A DNA stretch of 54,014 nt from assembly GCF_028561335.1 (NCBI RefSeq), contig NZ_JAQQTG010000008.1:1-54014 (forward strand), read 5' to 3'. The notes beneath the pieces are model-generated. The model did no database searches. It saw only the letters and a list, made by a program, of their open reading frames with translations, and was not told where the DNA came from. The position numbers were made by a program, and so were the translations under genes. This DNA comes from Aequorivita todarodis (GTDB taxonomy: Bacteria > Bacteroidota > Bacteroidia > Flavobacteriales > Flavobacteriaceae). This document shows, piece by piece, positions 9,080 to 18,955 of this stretch. Each line of letters starts with the position of its first letter. Position 1 is the stretch's first letter.

Positions 9080-12000
9080 CTATTCCTCTAATCTAATGTC
9101 AAGACCCAATCCTTTCAATTCGTGCATAAGTACGTTGAAAGATTCCGGTAATCCTGGTTCTGGCATGGTTTCCCCTTTTACGATCGCCTCGTAGGTTTTC
9201 GCCCTTCCAATAACATCATCAGATTTAACAGTCAATATTTCTCTAAGTGTGCTGGATGCACCGTATGCTTCCAAGGCCCAAACTTCCATCTCCCCAAAAC
9301 GCTGGCCACCAAATTGTGCTTTACCACCAAGGGGTTGTTGCGTAATAAGTGAGTACGGACCGATGGAACGCGCGTGCATTTTGTCATCTACCATGTGGCC
9401 CAATTTCAGCATATAGATTATACCTACGGTTGCAGGTTGGTCAAAACGCTTTCCGGTTCCACCATCAAATAGATAGGTGTGTCCAAATCTTGGAATTCCA
9501 GCTTCATCGGTCAATTCATTTATTTGGTCAATGGTTGCTCCGTCAAAAATTGGGGTTGCATATTTGCGACCTAACTTTTGCCCGGCCCATCCAAGAACGG
9601 TTTCATAAATCTGCCCAATGTTCATACGCGATGGTACCCCAAGTGGGTTCAACACGATATCTACAGGAGTTCCGTCTTCAAGGAAAGGCATATCTTCCTC
9701 ACGTACAATACGCGCAACAATACCTTTGTTACCGTGGCGTCCCGCCATCTTGTCCCCTACTTTCAGTTTACGCTTTTTAGCGATGTAAACTTTGGCAAGT
9801 TTCAAAATTCCGGAAGGAAGCTCATCCCCAACGGAGATTGTAAACTTCTCACGACGCAAGTTACCTTGAAGGTCGTTTTCCTTAATTTTATAGTTGTGCA
9901 TTAAATCTGCCACCAACACGTTGGTTTCATCATCAGTCGTCCATGTACCTCCCGTTAAGTGGGTATAATCATCAACCGCGTGAAGCATTTTTAATGTGAA
10001 CTTTTTACCTTTAGGGAAAACTACTTCACCAAGGTCATTATTTACACCTTGTGCAGTTTTTCCACCTACAATAGCGAAAAGTTTTTCAACCAAAACAGCT
10101 TGAAGATCATCAAACTTAGCGTAGTATTTTGCCTCAAGTTCTGCAATGTCCTCTTTGTCCTTCGCGCGCTTGCGCTTATCCTTTACGGCACGGGCAAACA
10201 ATTTCTTGTCTATTACCACCCCGTTCAACGATGGCGAAGCTTTTAACGAAGCATCCTTAACATCACCGGCTTTGTCGCCAAAAATGGCGCGAAGCAGTTT
10301 TTCCTCTGGCGTTGGGTCGCTTTCTCCTTTTGGCGTAATTTTCCCGATAAGGATATCGCCAGGTTTTACCTCGGCGCCAATTCGGATCATACCGAATTCA
10401 TCCAAATCTTTTGTAGCTTCTTCAGATACGTTTGGAATATCGTTTGTCAATTCCTCGTTACCCAATTTGGTATCGCGAACCTCCAAAGAGTATTCATCTA
10501 TATGTATGGAAGTGAAAATATCTTCGCGAACTACTTTTTCAGAAATTACGATCGCATCCTCAAAGTTATACCCTTTCCAAGGCATGAAGGCAACCTTCAT
10601 GTTTCGGCCTAAGGCCAATTCTCCTTTTTCAGTAGCATATCCTTGACAAAGCACCTGTCCTTTTTTCACTCTGTCGCCTTTGCGAACAATAGGCTTCAAG
10701 TTAATGGAAGTACTCTGGTTTGTCTTTCTGAATTTTACCAGTTGATATGTTTTTTCATCAGAATCAAAACTTACCATACGTTCGTTCTCGGTACGGTCGT
10801 ATTTGATTGTGATTTCATTAGCATCAACATATTCTACCACACCGTCTCCTTCTGCATTTATCAATACACGGCTATCGGAAGCAACCTGTCTTTCAAGACC
10901 TGTTCCCACGATTGGTGAATCTGCAATTAACAATGGTACCGCCTGGCGCATCATGTTTGAGCCCATCAGTGCACGGTTCGCGTCATCGTGCTCCAAGAAT
11001 GGAATCAACGATGCTGAAATAGATGCAATCTGGTTTGGCGCAACGTCGGCATAATTTACAACCGTTGGTTCCACAAGAGGGAAGTCACCTTCCATACGTG
11101 CAATTACCTTATCGGTTTCAATTACACCTTTGTCTGAAAGTGGAATGTTTGCCTGTGCAATGTGTTTTTCTTCTTCTTCTTCAGCAGAAAGATAAACCGG
11201 CTCATGCTTCAAGTCAATTTTTCCATCGGTAACCTTACGATATGGCGTTTCAATGAAACCAAGATTGTTCACTTTCGCATAAACTGCGAGTGAAGAGATA
11301 AGACCAATGTTTGGTCCTTCCGGAGTTTCAATCGGGCAGAGACGTCCGTAGTGTGTATAGTGAACGTCACGAACCTCAAAACCTGCTCTTTCACGGGAAA
11401 GACCCCCTGGCCCAAGAGCCGAAAGACGACGCTTGTGCGTAATCTCCGCCAGTGGGTTGGTCTGGTCCATAAACTGTGAAAGCTGGTTGGTACCAAAGAA
11501 CGAGTTGATTACCGATGAAAGTGTTTTCGCATTAATCAAATCGATAGGCGTAAATACCTCGTTGTCACGAACGTTCATACGTTCGCGAATGGTACGCGCC
11601 ATACGGGCAAGACCAACGCCAAACTGTTGCGACAATTGCTCACCTACAGTACGTACACGACGGTTGCTAAGGTGGTCAATATCATCAATCTCAGCTTTGG
11701 AGTTGATAAGCTCGATAAGATATTTAACGATGGTAATGATATCTTCCTTGGTAAGCACTTGCTTGTCCATTGGGATATCAAGACCCAGTTTCTTGTTCAT
11801 TCTGTAACGCCCTACCTCACCAAGGTTATATCTCTGGTCGCTGAAGAAAAGTTTGTGGATGATTCCACGGGCTGTTTCCTCATCGGGCGGCTCGGCGTTA
11901 CGAAGTTGTCTATATATGTGTTCTACCGCTTCTTTTTCAGAGTTGGTAGGATCTTTTTGCAAGGTATTGTGGATAATGGCATAATCTGCCAAAAGGTTAT

Positions 12001-12892
12001 CCTCTTTGTGCAACAAGATTGTTTTTGTTCCGGAATCCAAGATTTCGTCTATGTGCTCTTTTTCAAGAACGGTATCACGATCCAAAATAATCTCGTTACG
12101 CTCGATGGAAACTACTTCACCAGTATCTTCATCTACAAAATCCTCGTGCCAAGTTTTTAGCACACGGGCGGCCAGCTTACGGCCTATGTATTTTTTAAGT
12201 CCTGTTTTTGAAGCTTTCACTTCTTCCGCAAGGTCAAATATTTCAAGAATATCCTTATCCCTTTCAAAACCAATGGCACGGAAAAGTGTAGTTACAGGTA
12301 ACTTTTTCTTACGGTCAATGTACGCGTACATTACGCTGTTGATGTCTGTGGCAAACTCAATCCATGAACCCTTGAAAGGAATTACACGGGCAGAGTAAAG
12401 TTTGGTTCCGTTTGCGTGGAACGACTGGCCAAAGAACACCCCTGGCGAACGGTGAAGCTGCGAAACAACTACACGCTCGGCCCCGTTGATGCAGAAAGTT
12501 CCGCTCGGGGTCATGTATGGAATGGTACCTAAGTAAACATCCTGCACGATGGTTTCAAAATCTTCGTGCTCGGCATCTGTACAATACAGTTTCAATCGCG
12601 CTTTTAGAGGCACGCTATAGGTAAGACCGCGCTCAATACATTCCTGAATGGAATATCTTGGGGGATCCACGAAATAGTCTAAAAACTCTAAAACGAATTG
12701 GTTGCGGGTATCGGTAATCGGGAAATTTTCCAAAAAGGTTTTATACAATCCTTCTTGGCCTCTTTCTTCTGATTTGGTTTCCAACTGGAAAAAATCCTGA
12801 AAGGATTTAATCTGAATGTCCAAAAAGTCGGGATAGTCCGGCTTATTTTTTACAGAGGAAAAATTCAATCTTTCAGTTTGCGTTGCTGACAT
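9080..12892 (-). CDS. rpoB: RNA polymerase beta subunit
   Basis: The 1270-residue beta subunit, which forms one side of the active-site cleft. The rifampicin-pocket region spans about 468-500 ([20 protein letters not shown], then [14 protein letters not shown]) and looks like a normal rifampicin-sensitive sequence. It is followed by [16 protein letters not shown]. The C-terminal region contains [20 protein letters not shown], the clamp-binding part. It is the gene after rplL, separated by 134 bp carrying a hairpin. Confidence 0.99.
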   Translation of the reverse strand: MSATQTERLNFSSVKNKPDYPDFLDIQIKSFQDFFQLETKSEERGQEGLYKTFLENFPITDTRNQFVLEFLDYFVDPPRYSIQECIERGLTYSVPLKARLKLYCTDAEHEDFETIVQDVYLGTIPYMTPSGTFCINGAERVVVSQLHRSPGVFFGQSFHANGTKLYSARVIPFKGSWIEFATDINSVMYAYIDRKKKLPVTTLFRAIGFERDKDILEIFDLAEEVKASKTGLKKYIGRKLAARVLKTWHEDFVDEDTGEVVSIERNEIILDRDTVLEKEHIDEILDSGTKTILLHKEDNLLADYAIIHNTLQKDPTNSEKEAVEHIYRQLRNAEPPDEETARGIIHKLFFSDQRYNLGEVGRYRMNKKLGLDIPMDKQVLTKEDIITIVKYLIELINSKAEIDDIDHLSNRRVRTVGEQLSQQFGVGLARMARTIRERMNVRDNEVFTPIDLINAKTLSSVINSFFGTNQLSQFMDQTNPLAEITHKRRLSALGPGGLSRERAGFEVRDVHYTHYGRLCPIETPEGPNIGLISSLAVYAKVNNLGFIETPYRKVTDGKIDLKHEPVYLSAEEEEEKHIAQANIPLSDKGVIETDKVIARMEGDFPLVEPTVVNYADVAPNQIASISASLIPFLEHDDANRALMGSNMMRQAVPLLIADSPIVGTGLERQVASDSRVLINAEGDGVVEYVDANEITIKYDRTENERMVSFDSDEKTYQLVKFRKTNQSTSINLKPIVRKGDRVKKGQVLCQGYATEKGELALGRNMKVAFMPWKGYNFEDAIVISEKVVREDIFTSIHIDEYSLEVRDTKLGNEELTNDIPNVSEEATKDLDEFGMIRIGAEVKPGDILIGKITPKGESDPTPEEKLLRAIFGDKAGDVKDASLKASPSLNGVVIDKKLFARAVKDKRKRAKDKEDIAELEAKYYAKFDDLQAVLVEKLFAIVGGKTAQGVNNDLGEVVFPKGKKFTLKMLHAVDDYTHLTGGTWTTDDETNVLVADLMHNYKIKENDLQGNLRREKFTISVGDELPSGILKLAKVYIAKKRKLKVGDKMAGRHGNKGIVARIVREEDMPFLEDGTPVDIVLNPLGVPSRMNIGQIYETVLGWAGQKLGRKYATPIFDGATIDQINELTDEAGIPRFGHTYLFDGGTGKRFDQPATVGIIYMLKLGHMVDDKMHARSIGPYSLITQQPLGGKAQFGGQRFGEMEVWALEAYGASSTLREILTVKSDDVIGRAKTYEAIVKGETMPEPGLPESFNVLMHELKGLGLDIRLEE

Positions 12893-12966
12893 CTATGGAC
12901 GGAATTTTAATTAAAATGAAAATGAAAAGTCGTATAAAAAGGCATTAACCATTATATACGCAAAAT

Positions 12967-13003
12967 GGTTTAGGTCTTTCCACCGAAGCGGAAGACCTAA
13001 ACC
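12967..13003 (-). promoter_or_regulatory. Hairpin in the rplL-rpoB gap (attenuator or processing site)
   Basis: GGTTTAGGTCTT (12967-12978) pairs perfectly with AAGACCTAAACC (12992-13003). Only a weak T-run (ATTTTGC) follows on the minus strand. In E. coli the equivalent gap holds an attenuator and an RNase III site; this hairpin is placed similarly. The function here is inferred. Confidence 0.6.
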
Positions 13004-13026
13004 TTAAGGTTTGGAACGTAAGGAGC

Positions 13027-13404
13027 TTACTTAAGCTCAACCTCAGCTCCAGCTTCTTCTAATTGAGCTTTCAAAGCTTCAGCTTCGTCTTTAGAAACGC
13101 CTTCTTTAATTGGAGAAGGAGCGTTATCTACCATTTCTTTTGCTTCTTTAAGACCAGCACCAGTTAATTCCTTAACTAGTTTTACAACTGCAAGTTTAGA
13201 TGCACCAGCAGCCTTCAACATTACTGTGAATTCTGATTGCTCTTCAGCGGCTTCGCCACCTGCAGCACCACCACCAGCGGCAACAGCAACAGCTGCAGCA
13301 GCAGGCTCAATGCCATACTCGTCTTTTAATATTGTAGCTAACTCATTAACTTCTTTTACTGTTAGGTTAACCAATTTTTCTGCGAAATCTTTCAAATCTG
13401 CCAT
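13027..13404 (-). CDS. rplL: 50S ribosomal protein L7/L12 (bL12)
   Basis: The 125-residue stalk protein that recruits translational GTPases. The N-terminal dimerisation domain (about 1-35) is followed by an Ala/Gly-rich hinge ([20 protein letters not shown]) and the C-terminal domain with EKTEFTVML-like and [16 protein letters not shown] motifs. It lies 96 bp after rplJ and forms the L10-L12 pair with it. Confidence 0.98.
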   Translation of the reverse strand: MADLKDFAEKLVNLTVKEVNELATILKDEYGIEPAAAAVAVAAGGGAAGGEAAEEQSEFTVMLKAAGASKLAVVKLVKELTGAGLKEAKEMVDNAPSPIKEGVSKDEAEALKAQLEEAGAEVELK

Positions 13405-13460
13405 TTCTATCGTTTTTAAAAATAATTGTGTTTATATAAATTAATTAGTGCAATGTTTGT

Positions 13461-13482
13461 ACCCCTCGGTCCCCTAAAGGGG
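13461..13482. repeat. Short palindromic repeat between rplJ and rplL
   Basis: CCCCTAAAGGGG (13471-13482) preceded by ACCCCTCGGT. It belongs to the same general C-run/AAA/G-run type as the repeats at 4151 and 36561. It sits in the rplJ-rplL gap of a ribosomal protein operon. Confidence 0.6.
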
Positions 13483-13500
13483 ATGCCAAGTGGATGATTT

Positions 13501-14022
13501 TTATCCTTCTTTTTCGGATAAGGTCTTAACAATTCCCGCAAGTTTTCCACCGCTTGATTTAAGCGCTGAAATAACATTTTTAGCAGGCGATTGCAACAAC
13601 CCGATGATTTCTCCAACAAGTTCGTCTTTAGATTTAAGGTCAACCAGACTATCCAATTGATTGTCGCCAACGTAGATTGACTCTTGGATGTAGGCGCCTT
13701 TCAAAAGCGGCTTATCAGATTTTTTTCTGAATTCTTTGATAACTTTAGCAGGTGCATTACCTGTTTCAGAAAACATTAAAGAAGTGTTTCCTTTAAGTAT
13801 TCCGGTTAATTCACCAAAGTCTTTATCGGAACTCTCCATTGCTTTTTTAAGCAATGTGTTCTTAACAACTGCCAACTGAACACCTGCTTTGAAACAAGCA
13901 CGGCGAAGGTTGGAAGTATTCCCTGCATCAAGGCCTGAAATGTCTGCCAAATAGATATTTGCATTATCAGCCAACTGGGCAGTCAACGTTTCAATTACTT
14001 GTGATTTTTCTTCTCTTGTCAT
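13501..14022 (-). CDS. rplJ: 50S ribosomal protein L10 (uL10)
   Basis: The 173-residue base of the ribosomal stalk. It binds 23S rRNA through its N-terminal domain and L12 dimers through its C-terminal helix. The family pattern is clear: LADISGLDAGNTSNLRRACF, VVKNTLLKKAM, then KGAYIQESIYVGD. It begins 12 bp after rplA ends. In E. coli L10-L12 represses its own operon; no leader structure could be judged here. Confidence 0.97.
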   Translation of the reverse strand: MTREEKSQVIETLTAQLADNANIYLADISGLDAGNTSNLRRACFKAGVQLAVVKNTLLKKAMESSDKDFGELTGILKGNTSLMFSETGNAPAKVIKEFRKKSDKPLLKGAYIQESIYVGDNQLDSLVDLKSKDELVGEIIGLLQSPAKNVISALKSSGGKLAGIVKTLSEKEG

Positions 14023-14034
14023 AATTTCCAGTTT

Positions 14035-14733
14035 TTACTGCTCAGTAAACCTTTTAGTGTCAACCTGTACGCCCGGGCTCATGGTGCTGGACATGAAGAT
14101 GCTCTTAATGTACACACCTTTGGCGGCCTGAGGTTTCAGTTTAACGAGGGTTGTTAATAATTCTCTTGCGTTTCCTGCAATTTTTTCGGCATCAAAAGAA
14201 GCCTTCCCGATTGCGGCGTGTACAATCCCGGTCTTATCAACTTTGAAGTCAATTTTACCAGCTTTTACATCTGAAACTGCTTTAGCAACGTCCATGGTTA
14301 CTGTACCTGTTTTTGGGTTTGGCATAAGGCCACGGGGACCTAACACACGTCCTAAAGGACCTAATTTACCCATAACGCTTGGCATAGTTACAATTACGTC
14401 AACATCTGTCCATCCTCCTTTAATTTTGTCGAGGTACTCATCAAGACCTACGTAGTCTGCTCCTGCTTCCTTGGCTTCGGCTTCCTTGTCTGGAGTTACC
14501 AATGCCAATACTTTTACGTCCTTACCGGTTCCGTGCGGAAGGGTAACAACGCCACGGACCATTTGGTTCGCTTTACGTGGATCCACGTTAAGACGTACCG
14601 CAAGGTCAACGGAAGCATCAAACTTTACGCTGGTGATTTCTTTTATTAAAGCAGAAGCCTCAGCTACTGAATAGGCCTTGTTAGGCTCTATTTTTGAAGC
14701 GGCTTCCTTTTGCTTTTTAGTTAATCGTGCCAT
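14035..14733 (-). CDS. rplA: 50S ribosomal protein L1 (uL1)
   Basis: The 232-residue L1-stalk protein that helps release E-site tRNA. Typical motifs are present: [23 protein letters not shown], and [16 protein letters not shown]. Normal length. It follows rplK by 21 bp, and in many bacteria L1 autoregulates the rplK-rplA transcript. A conserved [11 protein letters not shown] tail is present. Confidence 0.98.
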   Translation of the reverse strand: MARLTKKQKEAASKIEPNKAYSVAEASALIKEITSVKFDASVDLAVRLNVDPRKANQMVRGVVTLPHGTGKDVKVLALVTPDKEAEAKEAGADYVGLDEYLDKIKGGWTDVDVIVTMPSVMGKLGPLGRVLGPRGLMPNPKTGTVTMDVAKAVSDVKAGKIDFKVDKTGIVHAAIGKASFDAEKIAGNARELLTTLVKLKPQAAKGVYIKSIFMSSTMSPGVQVDTKRFTEQ

Positions 14734-14754
14734 TTTATAGATTCTTTTTTCAGA

Positions 14755-15192
14755 TTAAAAAGGTGCGTCACCTTTTACTTTAACTCCCATAGAACGTGCA
14801 GTACCAGCTACCATTTTCATAGCAGACTCAACGGTAAATGCATTAAGATCGGGCATTTTGTCTTCCGCGATCGTTTTAATTTGGTCCCAAGAGATTGTGG
14901 CTACTTTTTTTGCGTGTGGTTCACCGGAGCCTTTTTTTGCTTTGGCAGCTTCAAGTATTTGTACGGCAGCGGGTGGGGTTTTAATAACGAAGTCAAAAGA
15001 CTTGTCTTTATAAACCGTGATCGCTACTGGCAATACTTTCCCTTGCTTATCCTGGGTTCTAGCGTTGAATTGCTTACAGAACTCCATGATGTTAACACCG
15101 GCAGCACCAAGAGCAGGTCCAACTGGGGGTGATGGATTGGCAGCACCTCCACGAACTTGCAACTTAACTACTTTACTGATTTCTTTTGCCAT
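14755..15192 (-). CDS. rplK: 50S ribosomal protein L11 (uL11)
   Basis: The 145-residue protein of the GTPase-associated centre and the target of thiostrepton-type antibiotics. The proline-rich N-terminal segment ([20 protein letters not shown]) contains the conserved PP and GPALG residues. The C-terminal rRNA-binding domain includes [10 protein letters not shown]. It lies 64 bp after nusG. Confidence 0.98.
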   Translation of the reverse strand: MAKEISKVVKLQVRGGAANPSPPVGPALGAAGVNIMEFCKQFNARTQDKQGKVLPVAITVYKDKSFDFVIKTPPAAVQILEAAKAKKGSGEPHAKKVATISWDQIKTIAEDKMPDLNAFTVESAMKMVAGTARSMGVKVKGDAPF

Positions 15193-15256
15193 TTCTAATT
15201 TTTAAATGTGGTCATTCAAAAGTGGAAGCCTCCGAAAAACCTATTAAGCGTAACAA

Positions 15257-15811
15257 TTAAACTTTTTCAACTTGCATATAGCTCAATTCCAAAGGTGTTT
15301 TTCTTCCGAAAATCTTCACCATTACTTCGAGCTTGCGTTTTTCTTCATTTATTTTTTCTACGGTACCGTTGAATCCGTTGAACGGCCCGTCTATTACTTT
15401 TACGGTTTCGCCAATAGTGAAAGGGATGTTTACGCTGTCATCTTTCACTGAAAGCTCATCAACCTTTCCTAACATCCTGTTTACTTCAGACTGTCTAAGT
15501 GGCACGGGGTCTCCGCCTTTGGTTTCGCCCAAAAAGCCGATTACGCCGTTTATAGATTTTATGATGTGGGGGATTTCACCTCCCAAATTTGCCTGTATCA
15601 TGATGTAACCGGGAAAGTAAACGCGTTCTTTGTTCACTTTTTTGCCGTTACGAATCTGTATTACTTTTTCAGTGGGTACTAGCACCTGGTCAATATAATC
15701 CTCAAGTTCCAATCGTTTTATCTCAGTTTCGATATACGATTTGATCTTGTTCTCCTGTCCACTTACTGAACGGACTACATACCACTTTTTTGTACTTGTT
15801 GTTTCGGTCAT
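15257..15811 (-). CDS. nusG: Transcription termination/antitermination factor NusG
   Basis: A 184-residue protein that binds RNA polymerase and couples it to Rho or the ribosome. The NGN domain occupies about 8-120, with KKWYVVRSVSGQE at its start and ERVYFPGYIMI in the middle. The KOW domain begins about 132 (GETVKVIDGPFNGFNGTVEK). It is separated from secE by only 3 bp, so the pair is translationally linked. Confidence 0.98.
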   Translation of the reverse strand: MTETTSTKKWYVVRSVSGQENKIKSYIETEIKRLELEDYIDQVLVPTEKVIQIRNGKKVNKERVYFPGYIMIQANLGGEIPHIIKSINGVIGFLGETKGGDPVPLRQSEVNRMLGKVDELSVKDDSVNIPFTIGETVKVIDGPFNGFNGTVEKINEEKRKLEVMVKIFGRKTPLELSYMQVEKV

Positions 15812-15814
15812 TTC

Positions 15815-16003
15815 TTACGACTTGATCCAAATGAAATATTGATCCACCAACCAGTGGAATACTGTATCTATTCCCCAAACGGCCAAGGCCAAAACAACAG
15901 AAAACACTGCCACGATAACAGTTAACTTCTGTGCTTCTGCCCAAGTAGGCCAAGAAACGTGATTTTTAAGCTCCTTGTATGATTCTGTAATATAGTTTGT
16001 CAT
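15815..16003 (-). CDS. secE: Preprotein translocase subunit SecE
   Basis: A 62-residue short SecE with one transmembrane helix (about 27-50, VIVAVFSVVLALAVWGI) and the conserved amphipathic segment before it (ESYKELKNHVSWPTWAEAQK). It stabilises SecY in the inner membrane. It lies between tRNA-Trp and nusG, the usual arrangement in this phylum. Confidence 0.97.
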   Translation of the reverse strand: MTNYITESYKELKNHVSWPTWAEAQKLTVIVAVFSVVLALAVWGIDTVFHWLVDQYFIWIKS

Positions 16004-16111
16004 TTTGTAGCCGTTTTAAATTTATTCCTTTCATAAGGAAAAGATTCTTGCTCTTGCAGGAATTTGGTTACTACTCCTTGTGGATTGAAATTCCTGACTG
16101 TGGGAATTTAG

Positions 16112-16184
16112 CACGGGTTGCGAGACTCGAACTCACGACACCTGGTTTTGGAGACCAGTGCTCTACCAACTGAGCTAAACCCGT
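16112..16184 (-). tRNA. tRNA-Trp (anticodon CCA)
   Basis: A 73-nt cloverleaf on the minus strand. The acceptor pair is ACGGGTT/AACCCGT with discriminator G. The D-arm is GCTC...GAGC, the anticodon arm CTGGT-CTCCAAA-ACCAG, and the T-arm contains TTCGAGT. CCA is not encoded. It lies between tuf and secE. Confidence 0.97.
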
Positions 16185-16213
16185 AGATAAATTATTTTTA
16201 TTTATCTCCTTTC

Positions 16214-16255
16214 GTGCTCTACCATCCCGATAGCTATCGGGAGAGCTAAACCCGT
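16214..16255 (-). pseudogene. tRNA-Trp 5' fragment with a hairpin in the D-loop
   Basis: On the minus strand this reads as the tRNA-Trp 5' part ACGGGTTTAGCTC, then TCCCGATAGCTATCGGGA (16225-16242), then TGGTAGAGCAC. The intact gene has AGT where the 18-bp palindrome stands. The rest of the tRNA is missing. It lies 29 bp upstream of the intact tRNA-Trp. Confidence 0.85.
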
Positions 16256-16349
16256 TTCAATAATTCAGAATTATGAATTCAGAATTATGAAATATTATTC
16301 AGATTTAAAAATCAACAGATTGGTTAAACCCGCTATAAAAGTCAAGGTA

Positions 16350-16368
16350 TCCCGAAGTAAATTCGGGA
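16350..16368. repeat. TCCCGA...TCGGGA palindromic repeat
   Basis: The sequence TCCCGAAGTAAATTCGGGA has the same ends as the palindromes inside the tRNA fragments, but the flanks show no clear tRNA similarity. It lies 28 bp downstream of the tuf stop and could act in tuf mRNA 3' end formation. Confidence 0.7.
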
Positions 16369-16395
16369 CACCCAGAACTTTTGATTATATGATAA

Positions 16396-17583
16396 TTAAT
16401 CTAAAATTTCAGTTACCTGACCTGCACCAACGGTACGTCCACCTTCACGGATAGCGAAACGAAGACCTACGTTCATTGCAATTGGTTGAAGCAACTCAAC
16501 GTGGATAGTTAAGTTATCACCAGGCATTACCATTTCAACACCATCAGGAAGCATGATTGTTCCGGTTACGTCAGTTGTACGAACGTAGAACTGTGGACGG
16601 TAGTTGTTGTGGAATGGAGTGTGACGTCCACCTTCTTCTTTTTTAAGGATATAAACCTCAGCTTTGAATTTAGCGTGTGGAGTTACAGAACCTTTTTTAC
16701 AGATAACCATACCACGACGGATGTCGTTCTTTTCAATACCTCTCAAAAGGATACCTACGTTATCTCCGGCTTCACCTCTATCAAGGATTTTACGGAACAT
16801 TTCAACTCCAGTAATTGTAGAAGTCAATTTTTCAGCACCCATACCGATAATGTCAACGACATCACCCGTGTTTGCTACTCCTGTTTCGATACGTCCTGTG
16901 GCAACAGTACCACGACCAGTAATAGAGAATACGTCTTCAATAGGCATTAGGAAAGGCTTATCAACATCACGTGTTGGAAGTTCAATCCAGTTATCAACAG
17001 CCTCCATTAACTGAAGTACTGTATCAACCCATTTTTGCTCTCCGTTAAGTGCGCCAAGAGCAGAACCAGCAATTACAGGTCCGTTATCCCCATCATACTC
17101 GTAGAAGTTAAGAAGGTCACGGATTTCCATTTCAACTAGCTCAAGCAATTCCTCGTCATCAACCATATCCACTTTGTTCATGAATACAACGATACGCGGA
17201 ATACCTACCTGGCGGCCAAGAAGGATGTGCTCACGTGTTTGTGGCATGGGTCCGTCTGTAGCAGCTACAACTAGAATAGCACCGTCCATTTGGGCAGCAC
17301 CAGTAACCATGTTCTTCACGTAATCCGCGTGACCAGGACAGTCAACGTGTGCGTAGTGACGGTTAGCTGTTTGGTACTCTACGTGTGAAGAGTTAATTGT
17401 GATACCTCTTTCTTTCTCCTCTGGAGCGTTATCAATTTGGTCGAATGATCTGGCTTCCGAATAACCCGCATCGGCCATTACTTTGGTAATAGCTGCGGTT
17501 AACGTTGTTTTACCGTGATCTACGTGTCCAATTGTACCAACATTTAAGTGTGGTTTTGACCGATCGAATGTTTCTTTTGCCAT
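16396..17583 (-). CDS. tuf: Elongation factor Tu
   Basis: The 395-residue GTPase that delivers aminoacyl-tRNA to the ribosome. G1 is at 19-26 (GHVDHGKT), the switch-I threonine at 62 (RGITI), G3 at 81-85 (DCPGH) and G4 at 136-139 (NKVD). Domains II and III are complete and end [11 protein letters not shown]. It is placed between tRNA-Thr(GGT) and tRNA-Trp, the classic tufB position. A candidate promoter lies at 17609-17637. Confidence 0.99.
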   Translation of the reverse strand: MAKETFDRSKPHLNVGTIGHVDHGKTTLTAAITKVMADAGYSEARSFDQIDNAPEEKERGITINSSHVEYQTANRHYAHVDCPGHADYVKNMVTGAAQMDGAILVVAATDGPMPQTREHILLGRQVGIPRIVVFMNKVDMVDDEELLELVEMEIRDLLNFYEYDGDNGPVIAGSALGALNGEQKWVDTVLQLMEAVDNWIELPTRDVDKPFLMPIEDVFSITGRGTVATGRIETGVANTGDVVDIIGMGAEKLTSTITGVEMFRKILDRGEAGDNVGILLRGIEKNDIRRGMVICKKGSVTPHAKFKAEVYILKKEEGGRHTPFHNNYRPQFYVRTTDVTGTIMLPDGVEMVMPGDNLTIHVELLQPIAMNVGLRFAIREGGRTVGAGQVTEILD

Positions 17584-17608
17584 TTTGTATTAATTTTAAT
17601 CTTAGTTA

Positions 17609-17637
17609 TAAATATATTAGTGTTACTTGTAATCAAA
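17609..17637 (-). promoter_or_regulatory. Candidate tuf promoter
   Basis: On the minus strand TTTG (17634-17637) is followed after 17 bp by TATATTTA (17609-17616), close to the TTTG/TAnnTTTG pair of Bacteroidota. The -7 end is 25 bp from the tuf ATG. The -33 box touches the tRNA-Thr fragment. Confidence 0.4.
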
Positions 17638-17682
17638 TTTGAGCCAATGATGGTCCCGACGCTTCGGGAGAACCCACGACCT
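17638..17682 (-). pseudogene. tRNA-Thr 3' fragment with a hairpin in the T-loop
   Basis: On the minus strand the sequence reads AGGTCGTGGGTTC, then TCCCGAAGCGTCGGGA (17654-17669), then CCATCATTGGCTC. The intact tRNA-Thr(GGT) reads AGGTCATGGGTTC-AATTC-CCATCATTGGCTC. Only the T-arm and 3' acceptor strand are present, with the T-loop interrupted. It lies between the intact gene and tuf. Confidence 0.85.
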
Positions 17683-17718
17683 AAATAATAAATTAAATAG
17701 GCACTGACAATTTCTTTG

Positions 17719-17790
<72 letters not shown>

Positions 17791-17805
17791 GTTAATGGGT
17801 TTCAG

Positions 17806-17830
17806 CCCTTCGACTGCGCTCAGGGTGACA
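17806..17830. repeat. Imperfect palindromic dispersed-type repeat
   Basis: CCCTTCGACTGCGCTCAGGG followed by TGACA. I recognise this motif as a common intergenic repeat type in Bacteroidota genomes. It is found here between tRNA-Thr(GGT) and tRNA-Gly. Only one copy is in this window. Confidence 0.5.
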
Positions 17831-17894
17831 GTTCAAAGTTGCAAGTTTCAAGTTATTCCTATTAACCATTAACTATTAACCATTAACTCTTTAG

Positions 17895-17967
17895 AGCGGG
17901 AGACCGGGTTCGAACCGGCGACATTCAGCTTGGAAGGCTGACGCTCTACCAACTGAGCTACTCCCGC
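17895..17967 (-). tRNA. tRNA-Gly (anticodon TCC)
   Basis: A 73-nt cloverleaf on the minus strand. The acceptor is GCGGGAG/CTCCCGC with discriminator T. The D-arm is GCTC...GAGC and the anticodon arm TCAGC-CTTCCAA-GCTGA. The T-arm is CCGG-TTCGAAC-CCGG. CCA is not encoded. Confidence 0.97.
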
Positions 17968-18073
17968 AATTCTTCGAATAAATTCCAAAAACCAAATCCC
18001 AAAGGACTTAAAACCTATCTTAGAACCTAATCAAAACGTTTTCAATATTTTAATGAACTATTATTTTATCAAG

Positions 18074-18116
18074 GACGCTCTACCATCCCGATAGCTATCG
18101 GGAGAGCTACTCCCGC
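18074..18116 (-). pseudogene. tRNA-Gly 5' fragment with a hairpin in the D-loop
   Basis: On the minus strand it reads GCGGGAGTAGCTC, then TCCCGATAGCTATCGGGA (18086-18103), then TGGTAGAGCGTC. The intact tRNA-Gly has AGT in place of the palindrome. The 5' flank (AATT) also matches the intact gene. It is interrupted at the same D-loop position, with the same palindrome, as the tRNA-Trp fragment. Confidence 0.85.
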
Positions 18117-18234
18117 AATTTATTGAAATTCCAAAAAAAAGAAATTCCAAATTCCAAAATTTTTAAGAACATTTCCAATTCTAAGCCCAAATCTTGTTGG
18201 AATTTGGTGCTTGAAAATTGGAATTTTTAAATTG

Positions 18235-18316
<82 letters not shown>

Positions 18317-18333
18317 TTTTCTGAAAATCCCAA

Positions 18334-18351
18334 TCCCGATAGCTATCGGGA
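18334..18351. repeat. TCCCGATAGCTATCGGGA palindromic repeat
   Basis: An exact third copy of the 18-bp palindrome found within the tRNA-Trp and tRNA-Gly fragments. Here it lies in AT-rich sequence between tRNA-Tyr and tRNA-Thr(TGT), with no adjoining tRNA fragment. Confidence 0.9.
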
Positions 18352-18377
18352 GAAATTCCAAATTCCAAAATTTCAAG

Positions 18378-18397
18378 ATTCCTGTCCTTGCAGGAAT
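18378..18397. repeat. ATTCCTG...CAGGAAT hairpin repeat
   Basis: ATTCCTG pairs with CAGGAAT over a 6-base loop, just after the 3' end of tRNA-Thr(TGT). Similar ATTC...GGAAT sequences lie near 16042-16064 and 16090-16109, beside tRNA-Trp. It may mark a tRNA processing or repeat insertion point. Confidence 0.5.
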
Positions 18398-18401
18398 TCA
18401 G

Positions 18402-18475
18402 AGCCGATAGAGGGACTCGAACCCACGACCTGCTGATTACAAATCAGCTGCTCTAGCCAGCTGAGCTACATCGGC
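18402..18475 (-). tRNA. tRNA-Thr (anticodon TGT)
   Basis: A 74-nt cloverleaf on the minus strand. The acceptor is GCCGATG/TATCGGC with discriminator T. The anticodon arm is GCTGA-TTTGTAA-TCAGC and the T-arm GTGGG-TTCGAGT-CCCTC. It is the first tRNA of the cluster, the position of E. coli thrU. Confidence 0.96.
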
Positions 18476-18509
18476 TTTTTGATCACTTTTTAAGGCCATT
18501 TTTTAACCA

Positions 18510-18538
18510 TAAAAAAGTCCGCTATTTCTAACGGACTG
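18510..18538 (-). terminator. Rho-independent terminator after hpf
   Basis: AGTCCG (18516-18521) pairs with CGGACT (18532-18537). On the minus strand the hairpin is followed by TTTTTTATGG. It lies between hpf and the tRNA cluster, so hpf and the tRNAs are probably separate transcripts. Confidence 0.8.
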
Positions 18539-18588
18539 CAAATGTAGAGAAATTATTTTTTCTACAAAACTTTTTCTAAAAAATTCTA

Positions 18589-18891
18589 TTACAAATATGC
18601 TTTTTGTTTTTGCTTGTGTTTTTTCAGTTGCCTTTCGAGCGCTTTCACTACATCGTCTATAGCCTCTTCAAAGCTTTTTGCTTCTTTCTTTACCATTATA
18701 TCATCTCCGGGGATACTCAACAATACCTCCACGATTTTGTTTTCCTTTTCGCTTGTTTTTTGCACTTTTAAAAATACATCCGCAAAGACGATTCTATCAT
18801 AAAATTGTTCAAGTTTAGACAATCTGTTTTCAACAAATGCCAATAGCTCATCTTTGGCCGCAAAGTTGGGAGTTTGAATGTTTACCTTCAT
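18589..18891 (-). CDS. hpf: Ribosome hibernation promoting factor (short HPF/RaiA type)
   Basis: A 100-residue protein of the HPF/YfiA fold that binds the 30S decoding region in stationary phase and stops translation. The family pattern is visible from MKVNIQTPNFAAKDELLAFV through DVFLKVQKTSEKENKIVEVL to KSFEEAIDDVVKALERQLKK. It ends with a basic tail (KKHKQKQKAYL) and lacks the long-HPF dimerisation domain. It follows xerC by 64 bp and has its own terminator. Confidence 0.92.
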   Translation of the reverse strand: MKVNIQTPNFAAKDELLAFVENRLSKLEQFYDRIVFADVFLKVQKTSEKENKIVEVLLSIPGDDIMVKKEAKSFEEAIDDVVKALERQLKKHKQKQKAYL

Positions 18892-18955
18892 ACTATATTA
18901 TTTTTAAAGTTAATGTAATATGTAATTTTATCCCATAAAGTCTATTTTGAATCCA

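Noticed and set aside
16321-16345. Possible further tRNA-Trp fragment (GGTTAAACCCGC)
   Set aside because: Only about eight bases match tRNA-Trp; too short to support.
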